Assembly (NCBI GenBank): GCA_039583875.1
Contig: CM077151.1
Span: 27,914,390 to 27,978,389, forward strand
Length of the DNA stretch: 64,000 bases
DNA from: Platanthera guangdongensis
Taxonomy: Eukaryota; Streptophyta; Magnoliopsida; Asparagales; Orchidaceae
Direction of reading: 5' to 3'
The notes under the pieces were generated by a model. That model saw only the letters and a list, made by a program, of their open reading frames with translations. It did no database searches and had not been told where the DNA came from. Below, piece by piece: positions 12,401 to 25,590 of this stretch. Position 1 is the first letter of the stretch; every line of letters begins with the position of its first letter. The position numbers were made by a program, and so were the translations under genes.

Positions 12401-15400
12401 TGAGAATAAGAGCCCTGATAGTTCCGACGTCCCAAAGGCGGAAAATCTAGTAGCAGTCGCCGTTCACAAGCCCTGGCGAGGCTCATAGCTGTGTTGAGAT
12501 CACGAGGCAAAAGGAACTCCACATCCCAACGTGATCGCTCGTGGAGGTCGGCGGTGAAGAGGGGAACCTGCTGCTCTGGTAAGATGGATGTTGCCCTAGA
12601 CAGTAGCATTTGGAATTATTCCAGGTAGGTGTCGATGGAGCCATCCTATTTGAGGTTTGCCAGATCGCCGAGTGGGTTGCCCTGTAGGGCCGGGCTGAAC
12701 CGAAGGGTGCAAGCTGTGCTGAAATTTGCCGAGGAAATGTTGGGATGTTCCCACAGAAGTTGAGTGAACCATAATTGTGTGGGGCCGAGTAAATGGAAGG
12801 AAGCGATGTCGAGGCGTTCTTCATCTGGGGTGCGGTGGTTTGCGAAAAAAATATCGCAACGCGTAAGCCCCAAAAGGTGGTCTTCGTGGCCCTCGTAGAT
12901 GGGAAAATCCATTCGAATAATACGTACGTAGGAGGGATAGTCCACGCCCGGAGGAGCGGCGGAGTCCACCCGGCTTGCCGAAGGGTGGTCGGCCGTAGTC
13001 AGAGGCGTAGGAGATGGCATGCCTTGTAGGGCATCCAAACGGGTGTTCAGGGCATCCATCTTGGCGTTCTGAGTCGCAAACATAGAGTGGAAAAGAGCCA
13101 TAAGCTCGGCGAGGGAGGGAGGAGCATCTGCCATCGGAGATAGGGCAGTACGGTTGACGGTTGGTGTTGGAAGGAGGCCGGCGGAAGAAAAGAGACGCGG
13201 AGATGTAGGGACGGGGCTGGAAGACCGGGCCGCAACCGCCAAATCGGCCAGAGCGAGGTCGTCGGTGCTGGACGACGGGCCAGTGAGAGGGTTGGGCTGG
13301 TCGTGGGTTGCCGATGGACTGGAGGAGTGTTCCCGTGCTCAGGAGGAAAAGCCCGCGGGATCGGCGGAACGCGCGACACAGTCGCGCGATTGCGGGTGCG
13401 AGCGAGCGGAGGAGAGGCCCTCTGATACCAAGTTGTTATGTCCCTTGCACTTGGATCGTGTCACCGGCGGAGGAGCTATGGTGGCGGAGGGAGACGCTGG
13501 GCGATCGATGAAGTTGGCAGCGATGAGGTGTCGGCTATGGCAACACGGGAAAAGAAACCCGTGGGGTTTGGAGAGAGAGAAAGAGGAAGAGGGAAATAAG
13601 AGAGAGAGAGATTTTAGTTCTAATTTTCTTCTTAACAAAACAAGGCACAACCGACCACTTAAGTAGGTTCCAACGTGCCCTCCATTTGGGCTTACTACAT
13701 ATGGGTAAAATACTACTAAAAATTAACACAACATAAACAACATAAGTTTACGATAACTGATGTCGTCATGGCTCATAACAGACCCACTCACCCTCAACCC
13801 CGCCCGCACAGCGAGGTTCACTGGTTTACCAATAAGAGGCAAGCACGAGCACCCCTTTCACTCAAGTCCAAACATCAAAAATTTGAAATAAAAATGATGA
13901 AACATGACATGCGAGTCATTCCAAATAAAAACATAAATCCCCGCAAGGCAGGGTTAAACAACAACAACACTCAAGCCTTTATCCCACTATAATGGGGTGA
14001 GCTATATGGATCCTTTGTCACCATTGTGCCCTATCTTGTGTCACAATCTCACTAATGCCTAAGTACATCACGTCTTTCCTTATAGTTTCATTCCAACTCT
14101 TTATTGGTGTACCCCTCCCTCGTTTAACATGCCCAATGACTAGACTCTCACAACGCCTAACAGGTGACTCTAATGGTCTCCTTTGTACGTGTCCAAACCA
14201 TCTTAGTCGAGCTTCTTGCATCTTCTCTGCAATTGGTTCTACTCCTGTGTTATCCCTGATACATTCATTCCTAATTCTATCCAGTCTCATGTGTCCACAC
14301 ATCCACCTAAGCATTCTCATCCCCGCAATTCCCATTTTTTGCTAATGTACACAATTCATTGCCCAACACTCAGAATCATAGAGCATCACGGGTCTAATTG
14401 TAGTACGGTAGAACTTGCCCTTAAGTTTTAATGGTATTTTACGATCACACGAGATCCCTGACGCGCCTATCTACTTCAACCAACTCGCTTGGATTCTGTG
14501 TCACATCTTTATCAATACCTTCGACCTTTTGAATTATCGATCCGAGATATTTAAAACATTCAATACGGGAAATATCTTGATCCCCCAACTTAATAACAAA
14601 GTCATTCGTCCTTCTTGCACTGCTAAATTTAAGGTCCATATACTCTGTCTTTACCCTGCTCAACCTAAAACCTTTCTTTTCTAAAGTGTCCTGTCAAGAT
14701 TCAAGTTTTGCGTTTACACCCTTGCGTGTCTGATCGACCAAAACGATATCATCCGCAAATAATAAACACCAAGTTATTACTTGCTGGATATGTTCGGCGA
14801 GCTCATCAAAGATAAGGGTAGAAAGATAATGGTTTAAAACTGAACCTTGATGTAAGCCAACATTGATAGAGAATTCATGTGTTAATCCTCCAGATGTCCT
14901 CACCCTTATCACTGAATTTGTATACATATCTTTGATTATGTCAATGTATGATACATTTACACCTTTCTTTTCTAAAACTCTCCATAAGATCTCTCTTGAA
15001 ACTCTATCGTAAGCCTTCTCAAGGTCAATAGACAACATATGCAAATCTTGTTTTCTTTCTTGGCAGTTGTTAATGAGTCTCCTCAAGAGATATATAACTT
15101 TCATGGTTGACCGCCCTGGCATGAATCCAAATTGATTCTTCAAGATGTTAGTTTCTCATCTTATTCTTTTTTCTATTACTCGTTCTTATAATTTTATTGT
15201 ATGACTCATCCATTTAATTCCTCTGTAATTAACACAATTTTGTATATCTCCTTTTTTATACAAAGGTACTAAGATAGTTTCTCTCTATGAGTCTGACATT
15301 CTCATTGACTTTAATATCTTATTAAAAATATGTAAGCCATAAAATTTCTTCATTCTCTAGATATTTTCATATTTCGATGGGTATATCGTCTGACCCAACC

Positions 15401-18400
15401 GTCTTTCCAATTTTCATCTTCTTTAGAGCATCATTTACCTCTGATAATTGAATTTTGCGATAAAACATTAAATTATTATACTTCTCCAATTTACTTAAAT
15501 TTTCCTAGTTTAATTCATTGTCTTTGTTTCATTATAAAGTCGATAAAAGTATCTTTTTCATCGCTTTTTAATATGCACATCATCCAATAAAATTGTATCT
15601 GTCTCTTGTTTTCCTTTCTCTAATTCAAGCAATTTTATATATGTCTCGCTCTCTATCCTTGTTATCTAATCGCTTATAAATTTTTCATAAGCTTGATTTT
15701 TTGATTTACTTACTACATGTTTAACTTATTTTTTGACGACTTTATACGAGACTAAGTTTTCATCATTTCTACAAGTGTAAATTGATTTATAGCTAATCCT
15801 CTTTGCCTCACTTTATCTTACACTTGTTTTTTCCACCACTAATATTCTTTATTTGAGGGCTCACAACCTTTTGATACTCCAAGTACGTTCTTTTCAGTTG
15901 TCCTTAAATGTGAAGACATAACTTACTATGAGACACTAGGATCAGCATAAGGGTCATCAGCTAGTTGTTTCATTGCTAATGTTTTGAAAACAATCCGCTT
16001 TTTCATCTTCAAGTTCCACCATCGAATTTTTGACAATATTTTCGTTCTTGTCTTAAATTTATTATATTTAATTTGTACGTCTAGCACTACTAACTTATGT
16101 TGTGTTGTCAAACTTTCTCTTGTTATGACTTTGCAATTCTTTCAAATCATTTTATTCATTTTTTGAGTTATAAAATAATCAATTTGTGAGTTTTTTGGTC
16201 TGCTTTTAAACGTAATTAAATGTTTTTTTCTATTTATGAAAATCGTATTTGTCACAATTAACTCATGTGTTTCGACAAAGTCTAAAATGGTTCGATATTT
16301 TTCATTTCTTTCTCCATATCCAAATCCTACATGAACGGCTGTATAATTTATATTTTCTTCCCTATATTTTCATTTAAGTCTACTCCTATGAAAATCTTCT
16401 CCCTTTGTATGATTTCTCTTGCAAAATCATCTAAGTTCTCCCAAAATTGTACTTTAATAACTTCACTTAATCATACTTAAGACATGTAAGCACTGATCAC
16501 ATTAATAGTTTCTTTTTCTATGACCAATTTAAAAGCTATGATTCTATCTCTTTTTCTACTTACACTAACAACTTCATCCCTCCAAATACTATCCACAATA
16601 ATACCGACTTCACTGCTTGTTTTATTTCTTTCTATGTACCATAATTTAAAATTTGAATTATCTAAAAAATTAGTTTTCTTACCCACCCATCTAGTATCTT
16701 GCAAACATAAAATATTTATTCTTCTCTCAATCATCGTATCCACTACTTCTATCGTTTTTCCCATTAGCGTATCTATATTTCAATTTCCAAACCTAAGCCG
16801 GTCACAATTCCTACGACATACTTTCATAAGATGTCTAATATGAGAATAAAATAATAATGTTCGAGTACCAAAAATAAAGAATAAAAATATTTGCAACACC
16901 CAATAAGAGAGGAGGTTTCGAACGGGCTCATTGAGGGAGCCACTTCAAGACACCCCGGCCTCGTGTCCGCACCCTTGGACTTCGTCTGGTGCTGGCACAC
17001 TCGCGGATGACATCGTCCTCTTGCTGCATGGTCCGCGTGCAGTCCTCAGTTTGCTTGAGATGATCCTCCAGTGACGTGGTGTCGCCTCCTGCGCTCCGCT
17101 GCACCTCTTTCACAAGCAGTGCACAATTCCCCTCCAGAGCACTCATTTGCTGCTCCAGGGCAAAGATGAGAGGGAAAGGGTCAGTCTCGCCCGAAGCCCT
17201 CTCCTCCCAGAGCTCGCGAAGCATGTATCCATATTTTTTAAGCACCCCTGCCATGCGGCTTTTTAGCTCGGCAATGGTGGATGGGTTTGCCAAGGTACTC
17301 GTTAATCATGTCAGGGGAGGCAACGCCGAGTAGATCCCTGCATAATCTAACTCGTCAGCCCCTGAAATCTCATTTTGATTAGAAATATCTAGGGAAAGGT
17401 CAGTGTTAGCTCCAGGAATGATAAAGGAAAAGGCGAACATAGGTCACTTACTGCACGAAGACTCAACACCCTTCCCCTGGCAATAGGGGTAGGGCTTGCG
17501 GCGACGACGGCTTGGGGCTAACTTCGGCGACACGCCAAAAGGGTTGGGTGGGGGGGGGAGTACCGGGGACTTCCCCGAACCCGCTCGCGGAGGAGCTTTG
17601 TCAGGGCCCTGCACTACGAGGGCCACAACGAGGTTAGAAGCATTGCTCACTGAGGTGAGGACTGTGTCGACAAGCTCCTGGGCAAGGTCGCGAGCATGCA
17701 ACTTCAGTGGAGGGGGTGTCTCGGCATGGTTAGCGAAAGGATGCATTGCAAAAGTAAACATTGAGTTTATTGCACTCACTAAAGCGCGGTTCGAGCGCAA
17801 TGGGGTGGTTGGTTACTTACCAGACACCTGGGGGTGAGCGTCGGGATTCACTTGGATGCTCGAGCCGTCCTGGTCAACGTTCACCCGAGCTCTCACGTCT
17901 TCCTCAACGACGAGGTTGGGCTGCGAGTTTTTTGGCTATGAGATGACAGGAATACTGTAAAAGAAAATTAGTAAGCGGTCAGTGGGAGAGGGGGACTCGC
18001 ACCTGATCAGATGTTTCAAGACCCAGGCTAAACCCGGGTTGTTGTAGCCAGGGCGAGGTTTTCACCTCTCCCATAGGCTCGCACCTAACTTTTTTTGCGA
18101 TTCTTTTTTCCACGTTCCTCTAAGGAGTGCGCGAGTGCTCGACAACAATGGCTATGATGCCAGAGGAGGCCAACTTGTTCTTCTCCTTCAGAGCGGCAAG
18201 GCGAGCTAGAATTTCCTTGGAGGGTGGCATGATGGCAAGGAAGTGCCCGACTAAGGGAAAACAAGGAGGGGATGTGGGAGGGGGTCCTTGAAGTTGCCTC
18301 CATCTCCCCCTTGGTATATATGACCCCTGGTGGGACCCACCAAAAGATTCACTGTAGTTTAGGCACTCGCTAAATACTTGGAGTTGAACTATCTTTCCGA

Positions 18401-21400
18401 GCTTGAGGCAAACTCGCAAAGTGCGGGGTTTGTGTGCGACGTCGTATTTATCGAGTGGATTCAATATACCAGCAGCTAGAAGGGGCATGCCATTTTGGAA
18501 GAGGGGCGAGTATGGCCAGGAGGACTAGTGCACTTGCCAACCATGGGAGAGTGCATCCCTGGCAGCTTGCACCTGGCCCCGGTACTGGGCGAGTGCGAGT
18601 ACCCAGCCTCACCGGGTACTCGCCACTCCCTGGCAAGCACGCCTCAAGTTGTGTGTACGCCCTAGTGGTGATCCATTTTTTTCAAGGAATCTCATTTTGG
18701 CCTGCAATTAGCTTTACCAAACAACGAGATTCCGCTGTTGGCAGACCAATTTGGGCTGCAAATAGTAATACCAAAAGGCGGGATTCCGCTATCCACTGAT
18801 CATTTTCAAAAAACTATGAATAGACCCCCAAAGGGCACCTTTGGAGAGGGACTTTTTGGCTTCTTCTCTTCTTTGGCTGGTTCTGGTTGATGAGAGCCCG
18901 AGCACTTTGTTCACCCAGGTTTCCCAATGGACGATATGGTACTCTCAAGTCCCCTTCAGAGTGCTCGAATCAGCTTTGGTTTGGGAGGGGAAGCTCTCTT
19001 TGATCTTTCTGGTTTGTGGGTGGACCTGCTCGCTGCAACTCACGGTGTCTTTTTCTAGTTACCCACAATAGAGAGTGGGGTTTTTTGCTTCGAATGCCCG
19101 ACCTAGTGTTCCTATTCAGGAGAAGTAAACGCAAGCTACTCCCAGTCGGTCCGAACTCCTCTTGAACCCAGGTTTCCGGGTTCAACAAATATGGCGCGGG
19201 ATTGAGAGATCGGGTGGTAGTTTCTTGAGTAGATGGACAAATTCTTTTGTCGGCCTTGTGGTAAAGTTGAGTGTGAGAAGTATCAAAACTGAATAATGTT
19301 TGGTGCCTTTGTGGTAGAAGGGCGTACAATTTCTTACTAGAAAAATAGTTGGATCATTAATCTGCCTATGAGGATACTCGATCGTGAAAGGTCAGAGTAA
19401 GGATGAGATATTTTTTGAAGGTGGGAAGTGGTGACAACCCTGATGACGAAGGTGAGGTACTACGGAAAATTGATCACTAGATGGGATAAACATAATCATC
19501 AACTGAGAAGATCTATGCAGAGAAACTGTGATATGCGAGGAGATTATGATTTGTGGTCCGTTGTTTACAGAGAAGAGTGTCTATTGACATTGGATTGGAT
19601 TCACGGAGACAAGCACATATAAAAGATGCATGCATATATGGATGTTGATGAGAATTGAGAGAATGTGAGGGTTGAAAATTTGTATTTAAACATGTCGTGG
19701 AATTGGTAGGCGTCAGAGTCCAATGTGGTTGTTGGCACATAAATGCTGGTGTATGGGCTATGAAGCATAAATACTTAAAGCGGCCTTACTTATCATATCA
19801 TAAACGTTTAGGAGTCAATAAATTCCCCAAAACTCTAAAAAATCTGTGCCCGAAACTCTCAAAAATATTCTTTTATTTTTAGATAAAAAATTTCGATACT
19901 CACGCATACAATCCGATACTACCGAATATGCCTGAGCATGCTCGAAAAAAAGGGCAACCCGGTGCACAAAGCATCCCCGCACAACAAGTGTCAGGGGAAG
20001 GGTCCCTCCAAAAGGGTGAAATGTAGGCAAACCTTACCGTGCATTTTTGCAAGAGGATGTTTCCGGGACTCGAACACGTGACCTTAAGGTCACATGATGA
20101 CACCTTTTCCGGTGTGCCATGGCTCGAAAATGCCTAAAAATGATGTGTTTTATGAGAGTGACATGAACAATGACATGTGAAAGAAGGTGATGAGTATATG
20201 CAGGCCGACTTCAGCTATGTGCAAGTCGCACAATTTTATAACGGTCATGTGCAGGCCAAGCCTTTAAGGGTTCACAGCTTCCTATTGTTTTTTAGTTTGA
20301 CCTGCATTTATAAGCTGCACATAGCCGAAAATAACCTGCGTATAACAATACCCATGAAAGAAAATTGTTGAATGATAAGTGATGTGATTCGGTTAATTAC
20401 ATACTTTCATGTATGACCCCTATTTTGATTATGATACATTTTTTGGGCACATAAAGTCTATCTTCATTTAAAATATGATATGTGCGATACAATGATGAAA
20501 AAAACTATGAATACGTGAATGTCACACCTACCTTCATATTTATTTGAACTTATATTTAAATAATTAAAATGTTCAAAAATTCTAAACCTTTCGAATTGCC
20601 GTTGAATCCATGGGCAAGCAAGAGACAACCCAATGAACTGAAACATATTAGTAGCCAGAGGAAAAAAACAAAGTGAGTCCCGTATTAGTGACGAGCGAAA
20701 TGGGAGCAGCCTAAACCGTAAAAATGGGATTGTGGTAGAGCAATACAAGCGTTGTGATGCTAGGCGAAGCGGTGGAGTGTTGCACCTTAGATGGTGAGAA
20801 TGCAGTAGCCGTAAAAATCACTACCTTACGCTCTGATCCGAGTAGCATGGGGCATGTTGAATCCCATGTGAACCAACAAGAACAACATTCCATATCCGGT
20901 ATTCTAGGTTTTTGAAAATCATGTATCCCGTATTTGTATGGTTTCGTATCTCGTATCCCGTCTCCATCCCTGTGCAACATAGGATAAGTTGTGGATGATG
21001 GAACATGAATGCGTTGGAGGTGGGATGTGGTTGATGGAATGAGGATATGTTGGATGTGGAATGGTGATAATGGAATGAAAATTGCATTGGAAGGCTCCTT
21101 TAAAAGATTTCATCTTGCTTACTTTCATTCCACCAAAAGGTTCTTTAAGCACAACATACACGAGACACATTTTGCGCAATGTTCCATGCAAAATGATAAA
21201 CTGTAGAAACACTCAAATATAAAAATATAAAGTGCAAACATAAAATAAGATAGGTTATGCAATCTGCGCATCTCAACTATGGCCATACATCCATAATATT
21301 GATTAATAAATTTTTTTAGTTATTTCTTTATACAGAGGGACTTTCTACTACCAGTGGGAAGATCATAATCCAAAATCAGGTGAATTCAAAGGCACTTCTG

Positions 21401-24400
21401 GTGGGTTGGCTATTTGTATAAGCGGCTGTGATGATAGTCAATCAGCTCTAGACACTCCGGTAAGAACTGAAGTTATCTATAACCATGGTTATATGGACGT
21501 ACAATTGAGATCTGGCATCATGATAAATTATCCTTCATACTTACCTTCATACATATTGTACAACTTAATGTGGCGAAGAACTTTTTTTTTACATGTATTT
21601 TTCCGGCACGACCTTTTCAAATTGGTGCTTCTTTAACTGTCTTCATAAATCATGCTGGTGTCTCCTCCGCAGGCCTCTTCCTCATGAAGTAGACTCGTCA
21701 CACCGTCGATGCCCCTTCGAGCTTCATTCCGCCGTCCGCTTCCATAACATCTTCATAGTAAACAGATTACTCATTGAGCATAATACATGTTTTTCCTATC
21801 CTAGCTTCTATAGAAGCATCAAACCCTTTGTTCTTTTAATATCACGTCTCTTACTTCCACTCTTTACAAATTGCAAAATGTAATGCGAATGTCAGTGATC
21901 TTTTCATATTGTAAGAATCACTCAATTATATATTTGCTATGCATATAAAGATTGTTATGGTATTAGGCACCTCGTAAACTGGCTAATAAGGGTGTTGCGA
22001 TAGTAAATCCTATCATTTTAATTCTCCCTGCGTTCATGGGAAACAAGAGAGGGTATTGGAGGACTCATACCTGCAAAACTAACACTCGTCATATATAACA
22101 CAGCAGGTTAATTATTTGCACAACTAAGTTTTAATGTTGATGAAATAAAATGATTTGGCGAAACATGTATTGGTAACTTTTGGATTCAAAGATAAAACTT
22201 GTTCCTATAGTATTATTATTCTTTATTGTTATAATATTGTTTTTACTATTACTTGTAGGGTGCAATAGTTATTAAATTTTCAACATTTATGAAAAAAAGT
22301 AAAAGGACACCATGTTATTGCAAAATCAACGCATTATCAACTTTGTTGAATATCTCTATTGATATATTTAACCGTGCAATCATTCATCCAATGATCACCA
22401 TGTTATTTCACATATGAATTTTGATGATATTCATTTTATAAACCTTTCTATGTTTATGTTAATGACCAATGAGATATGTAGAGAAAAGTTGAACCTTGTC
22501 TATTACTTCTTCATTATTAAATACAATGTATGAATACATATATATAGGAGGGAGAAAGAGAGAAGAGTCTCCTATACAAGGTGTGAGACTAATGTATAAA
22601 GAGAAAAAACAAAAGACTAAATGAGCCACAAACATGAGTCTTTACATGGACTTTTCTAACACTCCCCCGCAAGCTGGAGCGTACAAGTCGTAGGCACCTA
22701 ACTTGGATAGGAACTGAAAAATAGGGTACTCGGTAGGGCTTTAGTGAGAAGATCAACAACTTGTTCAGTGCCTGAAACATGCTTCAATTCTAGCTTCTTC
22801 ATTTGAACTATCCCTAACGAAGTCGCAACCCACTTCAATTTGTTTCGTTCTTTCGTGGAAGACTAGATTCGTAGCTATGTGTATAACAGCTTGACTATCA
22901 CATAGTAAGGTAGCAGGTGAAGGGAGTTTTACTCCTAGATCATGGAGGAGACTTTCAAGCTATGTAAGCTCAGAGACAACTGACGTAATCGACCGGTATT
23001 CAGCTTCAGTTGAAGATCGAGAAATCACATCTTGTTTCTTACTGCGCTCTTGTGACCTCCAAAGTAGGTACAGAATCCACTGGTGGACCGTCGATCGTCC
23101 AGAGAACCAACATAATCTGCATCTGAATATGCAACCAATGTGGGAGTAGAAGAAGCGGTTTTGTATACCAGCACTTGACCAAGGGCTGTTTTTAGATATC
23201 TCAAGATTCGCTCGACGGCCTGTAAATGAGGCTTCCGAGGAGCATGCATAAACCGGCTGACCACCCCAACAACAAAGGATATGTCTGGTCTCGTGACCGT
23301 TAGATAAATAAGTTTTCCAACGAGTCAACAATAATATTCTGGATTTGGAAGAAGAAGATTTGCATCAGAAGCATGTGCACATAGCTTGTGATTGACATCC
23401 ATCGAGGTGTTAATCGGCTTTCATCCAGAATAGCCAGCATCCTGAAGAAGGTCGAGACAGTATTTCCGTTGAGAGATGACAAGTCCATCAGGACGTCTTG
23501 CGATCTCAAGACCAAGGAAGTATCGAAGGTTCCCCAGATCTTTTGTTTGAAAACGGAACTAAGATGTTGTTTGACCGTTTGTATTCCCTTTGAATCGTCT
23601 CATGTAATTAGGATGTTATCGACATATACCAAAAGAAGAACCGTTCTTTTAGTTCAATGTCGAGTGAACAGAGAGAAGTCTGCCGAGCTCCGAGTAAAGC
23701 CAACCTCCCGAACAACCTTACTGAACTTATCAAACTATGCCTGAGAGGATTGTTTGAGAGCATAAATAGACTTTTTAAGATGACAAACTCGGGACTTCCC
23801 CGTGGTCTCAAACCCGGGCGACTGTTGCATGTAAACCGTTCCTTATAGGTCACCATTTAGAAATGCATTCTTGATTTCCAGTTGATGCAAGGGCCAGTGG
23901 CGATGCACAAGAACAGAGAGAAGGACACGAACTGTGTTGAGCTTGACCACTGGAGAGAATGTTTTCTCATAATCGAGACATTGTTGTTGAATAAAGCCAC
24001 GAGCCACCAGTCGGGCTTTAAGACTGTCAATTGTACCATTAGGAGCATGCCTGATGACAAAGATCCATTTACAACCAACAGTAGTATGACGTGGAGGAAG
24101 GGGAACCAGATCCCATGTCTGGTTAGCCCAGAGGGCTGTCATTTCTTCGTCCATGGTTGTCCTCTAGCCTGGATGTTGGAGAGCCTCCTGCAATAGAGGA
24201 TAAAGAAGTTGCAAAGGTGTGAAGCGACATGGACATGCGATGTAACGATACATAGTTCGCTATGGGATGAGCGGTGGAGGCCGGTGCCAAATCAACAGGC
24301 CGCAGAGTGTCAGAGGTCGAAGATGACTGCATCGGGGCGACGGATCAAGGAGGGCGACGAGTATAGATACAGATAAGAGGTGGCTTGTGGAGAACGAGAT

Positions 24401-25549
24401 CCGGGTCAGGGAGGAGCAGTGGTGGAGGAGAGGTAACTGGGATGACAGGTCTTGGGACAGATTGTGGTGGAAGAGGTGGGTTTGAGGCGGAGAAGAACAG
24501 TTGATCTTCCCGAAAGGTAACATCAGCAGAAACTGTCACCTTGCGGGTAGTCGAAGAGTAACAAACATACCCTTTCTGAGTACGAAAATAACCGACGAAC
24601 ATGTGTTTGGCTGCCCGAGAATCCAACTTATCCGTAGACGGACCAAATAGGTGAATGTAGCAGGTACAACCAAAGATATGAGGGGTGAGAGAGAATGACA
24701 GAGTAGAGGAGAAGATGAGACTAAACGGAGTAGCATTTTGGAGGACGGAGGAAGGAAGACGGTTAATGAGATAGCATGCCGTCGACATCGCAAAATTCCA
24801 GTAAGCCTTGAGGATCTGCATTTGAATCATGAGGAGCGAGCAACGTCGAGAAGATGTCGATTTTTACGTTCAACAATTCCATTTTGTTGGGGGGTATAGG
24901 CACACGACGTCTGGTGAATAATTCCAAATTCATAGCATAAATTAGTAAATTCATGGCTAGTGTACTCTCAAGCATTATCCGTCCGGAGAGTTTTTATTGG
25001 TTCAAAAAACTGTGTGTGGATTTCAAGAACGAAAGTCCGAAACACACGGGGAAGCTCAGAGCGATCCCGAAGTAAGTATAACCATGTCATTCAAGAATAA
25101 TCATCAATAAATGTGATAAAATAACGATAACCAGATATACTAGTAATTTTGTACGGGCCCCAAACATCAGAATGTACTAAAACAAAAGGAGCAGAACTCC
25201 AAGTTCAATGAAGAGGAAAAGAAAAACAGTGTTGTTTGCCCAAAATACATGAATCACACTTAAAAATTGGAAGAGAGATCTCTGAAAGAGCCTTCTGGAG
25301 GACGGGAAGAGGAGCATGCCCAAGACGATGATGCCAATTAACGGAGATGATGGATGAGAGGATGGTAGAAGGAACATCAAGAAGGTAGAGCTCATTTTGC
25401 AGTCGTCCTTTACCAATGATACTCCACGTCCGTCGATCCTGCATCAGAAAAGAAGAATGTGTGAATGTGACAGAGCAATCCAAATCGGCAGTAAGGTGAC
25501 TGACATAAAGTAAGTTAAACGGGGAGCCCGGGACATGAGGAGCCGACCG

Positions 25550-25590
<41 letters not shown>

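Larger units (their letters stand above)
13956..16900 (-). mobile_element. RTE-type LINE, degenerate, with (GTT)n tail
   Basis: On the minus strand the order is AP-endonuclease (16764-16477), reverse transcriptase (15143-14694), and the C-terminal tail (14663-14018). It ends at 13956-13969 in a GTT repeat rather than poly-A, which is characteristic of the RTE clade. The stretch 15150-16470 is decayed linking sequence with recognisable but shifted frames. No target duplication was identified. Confidence 0.85.
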
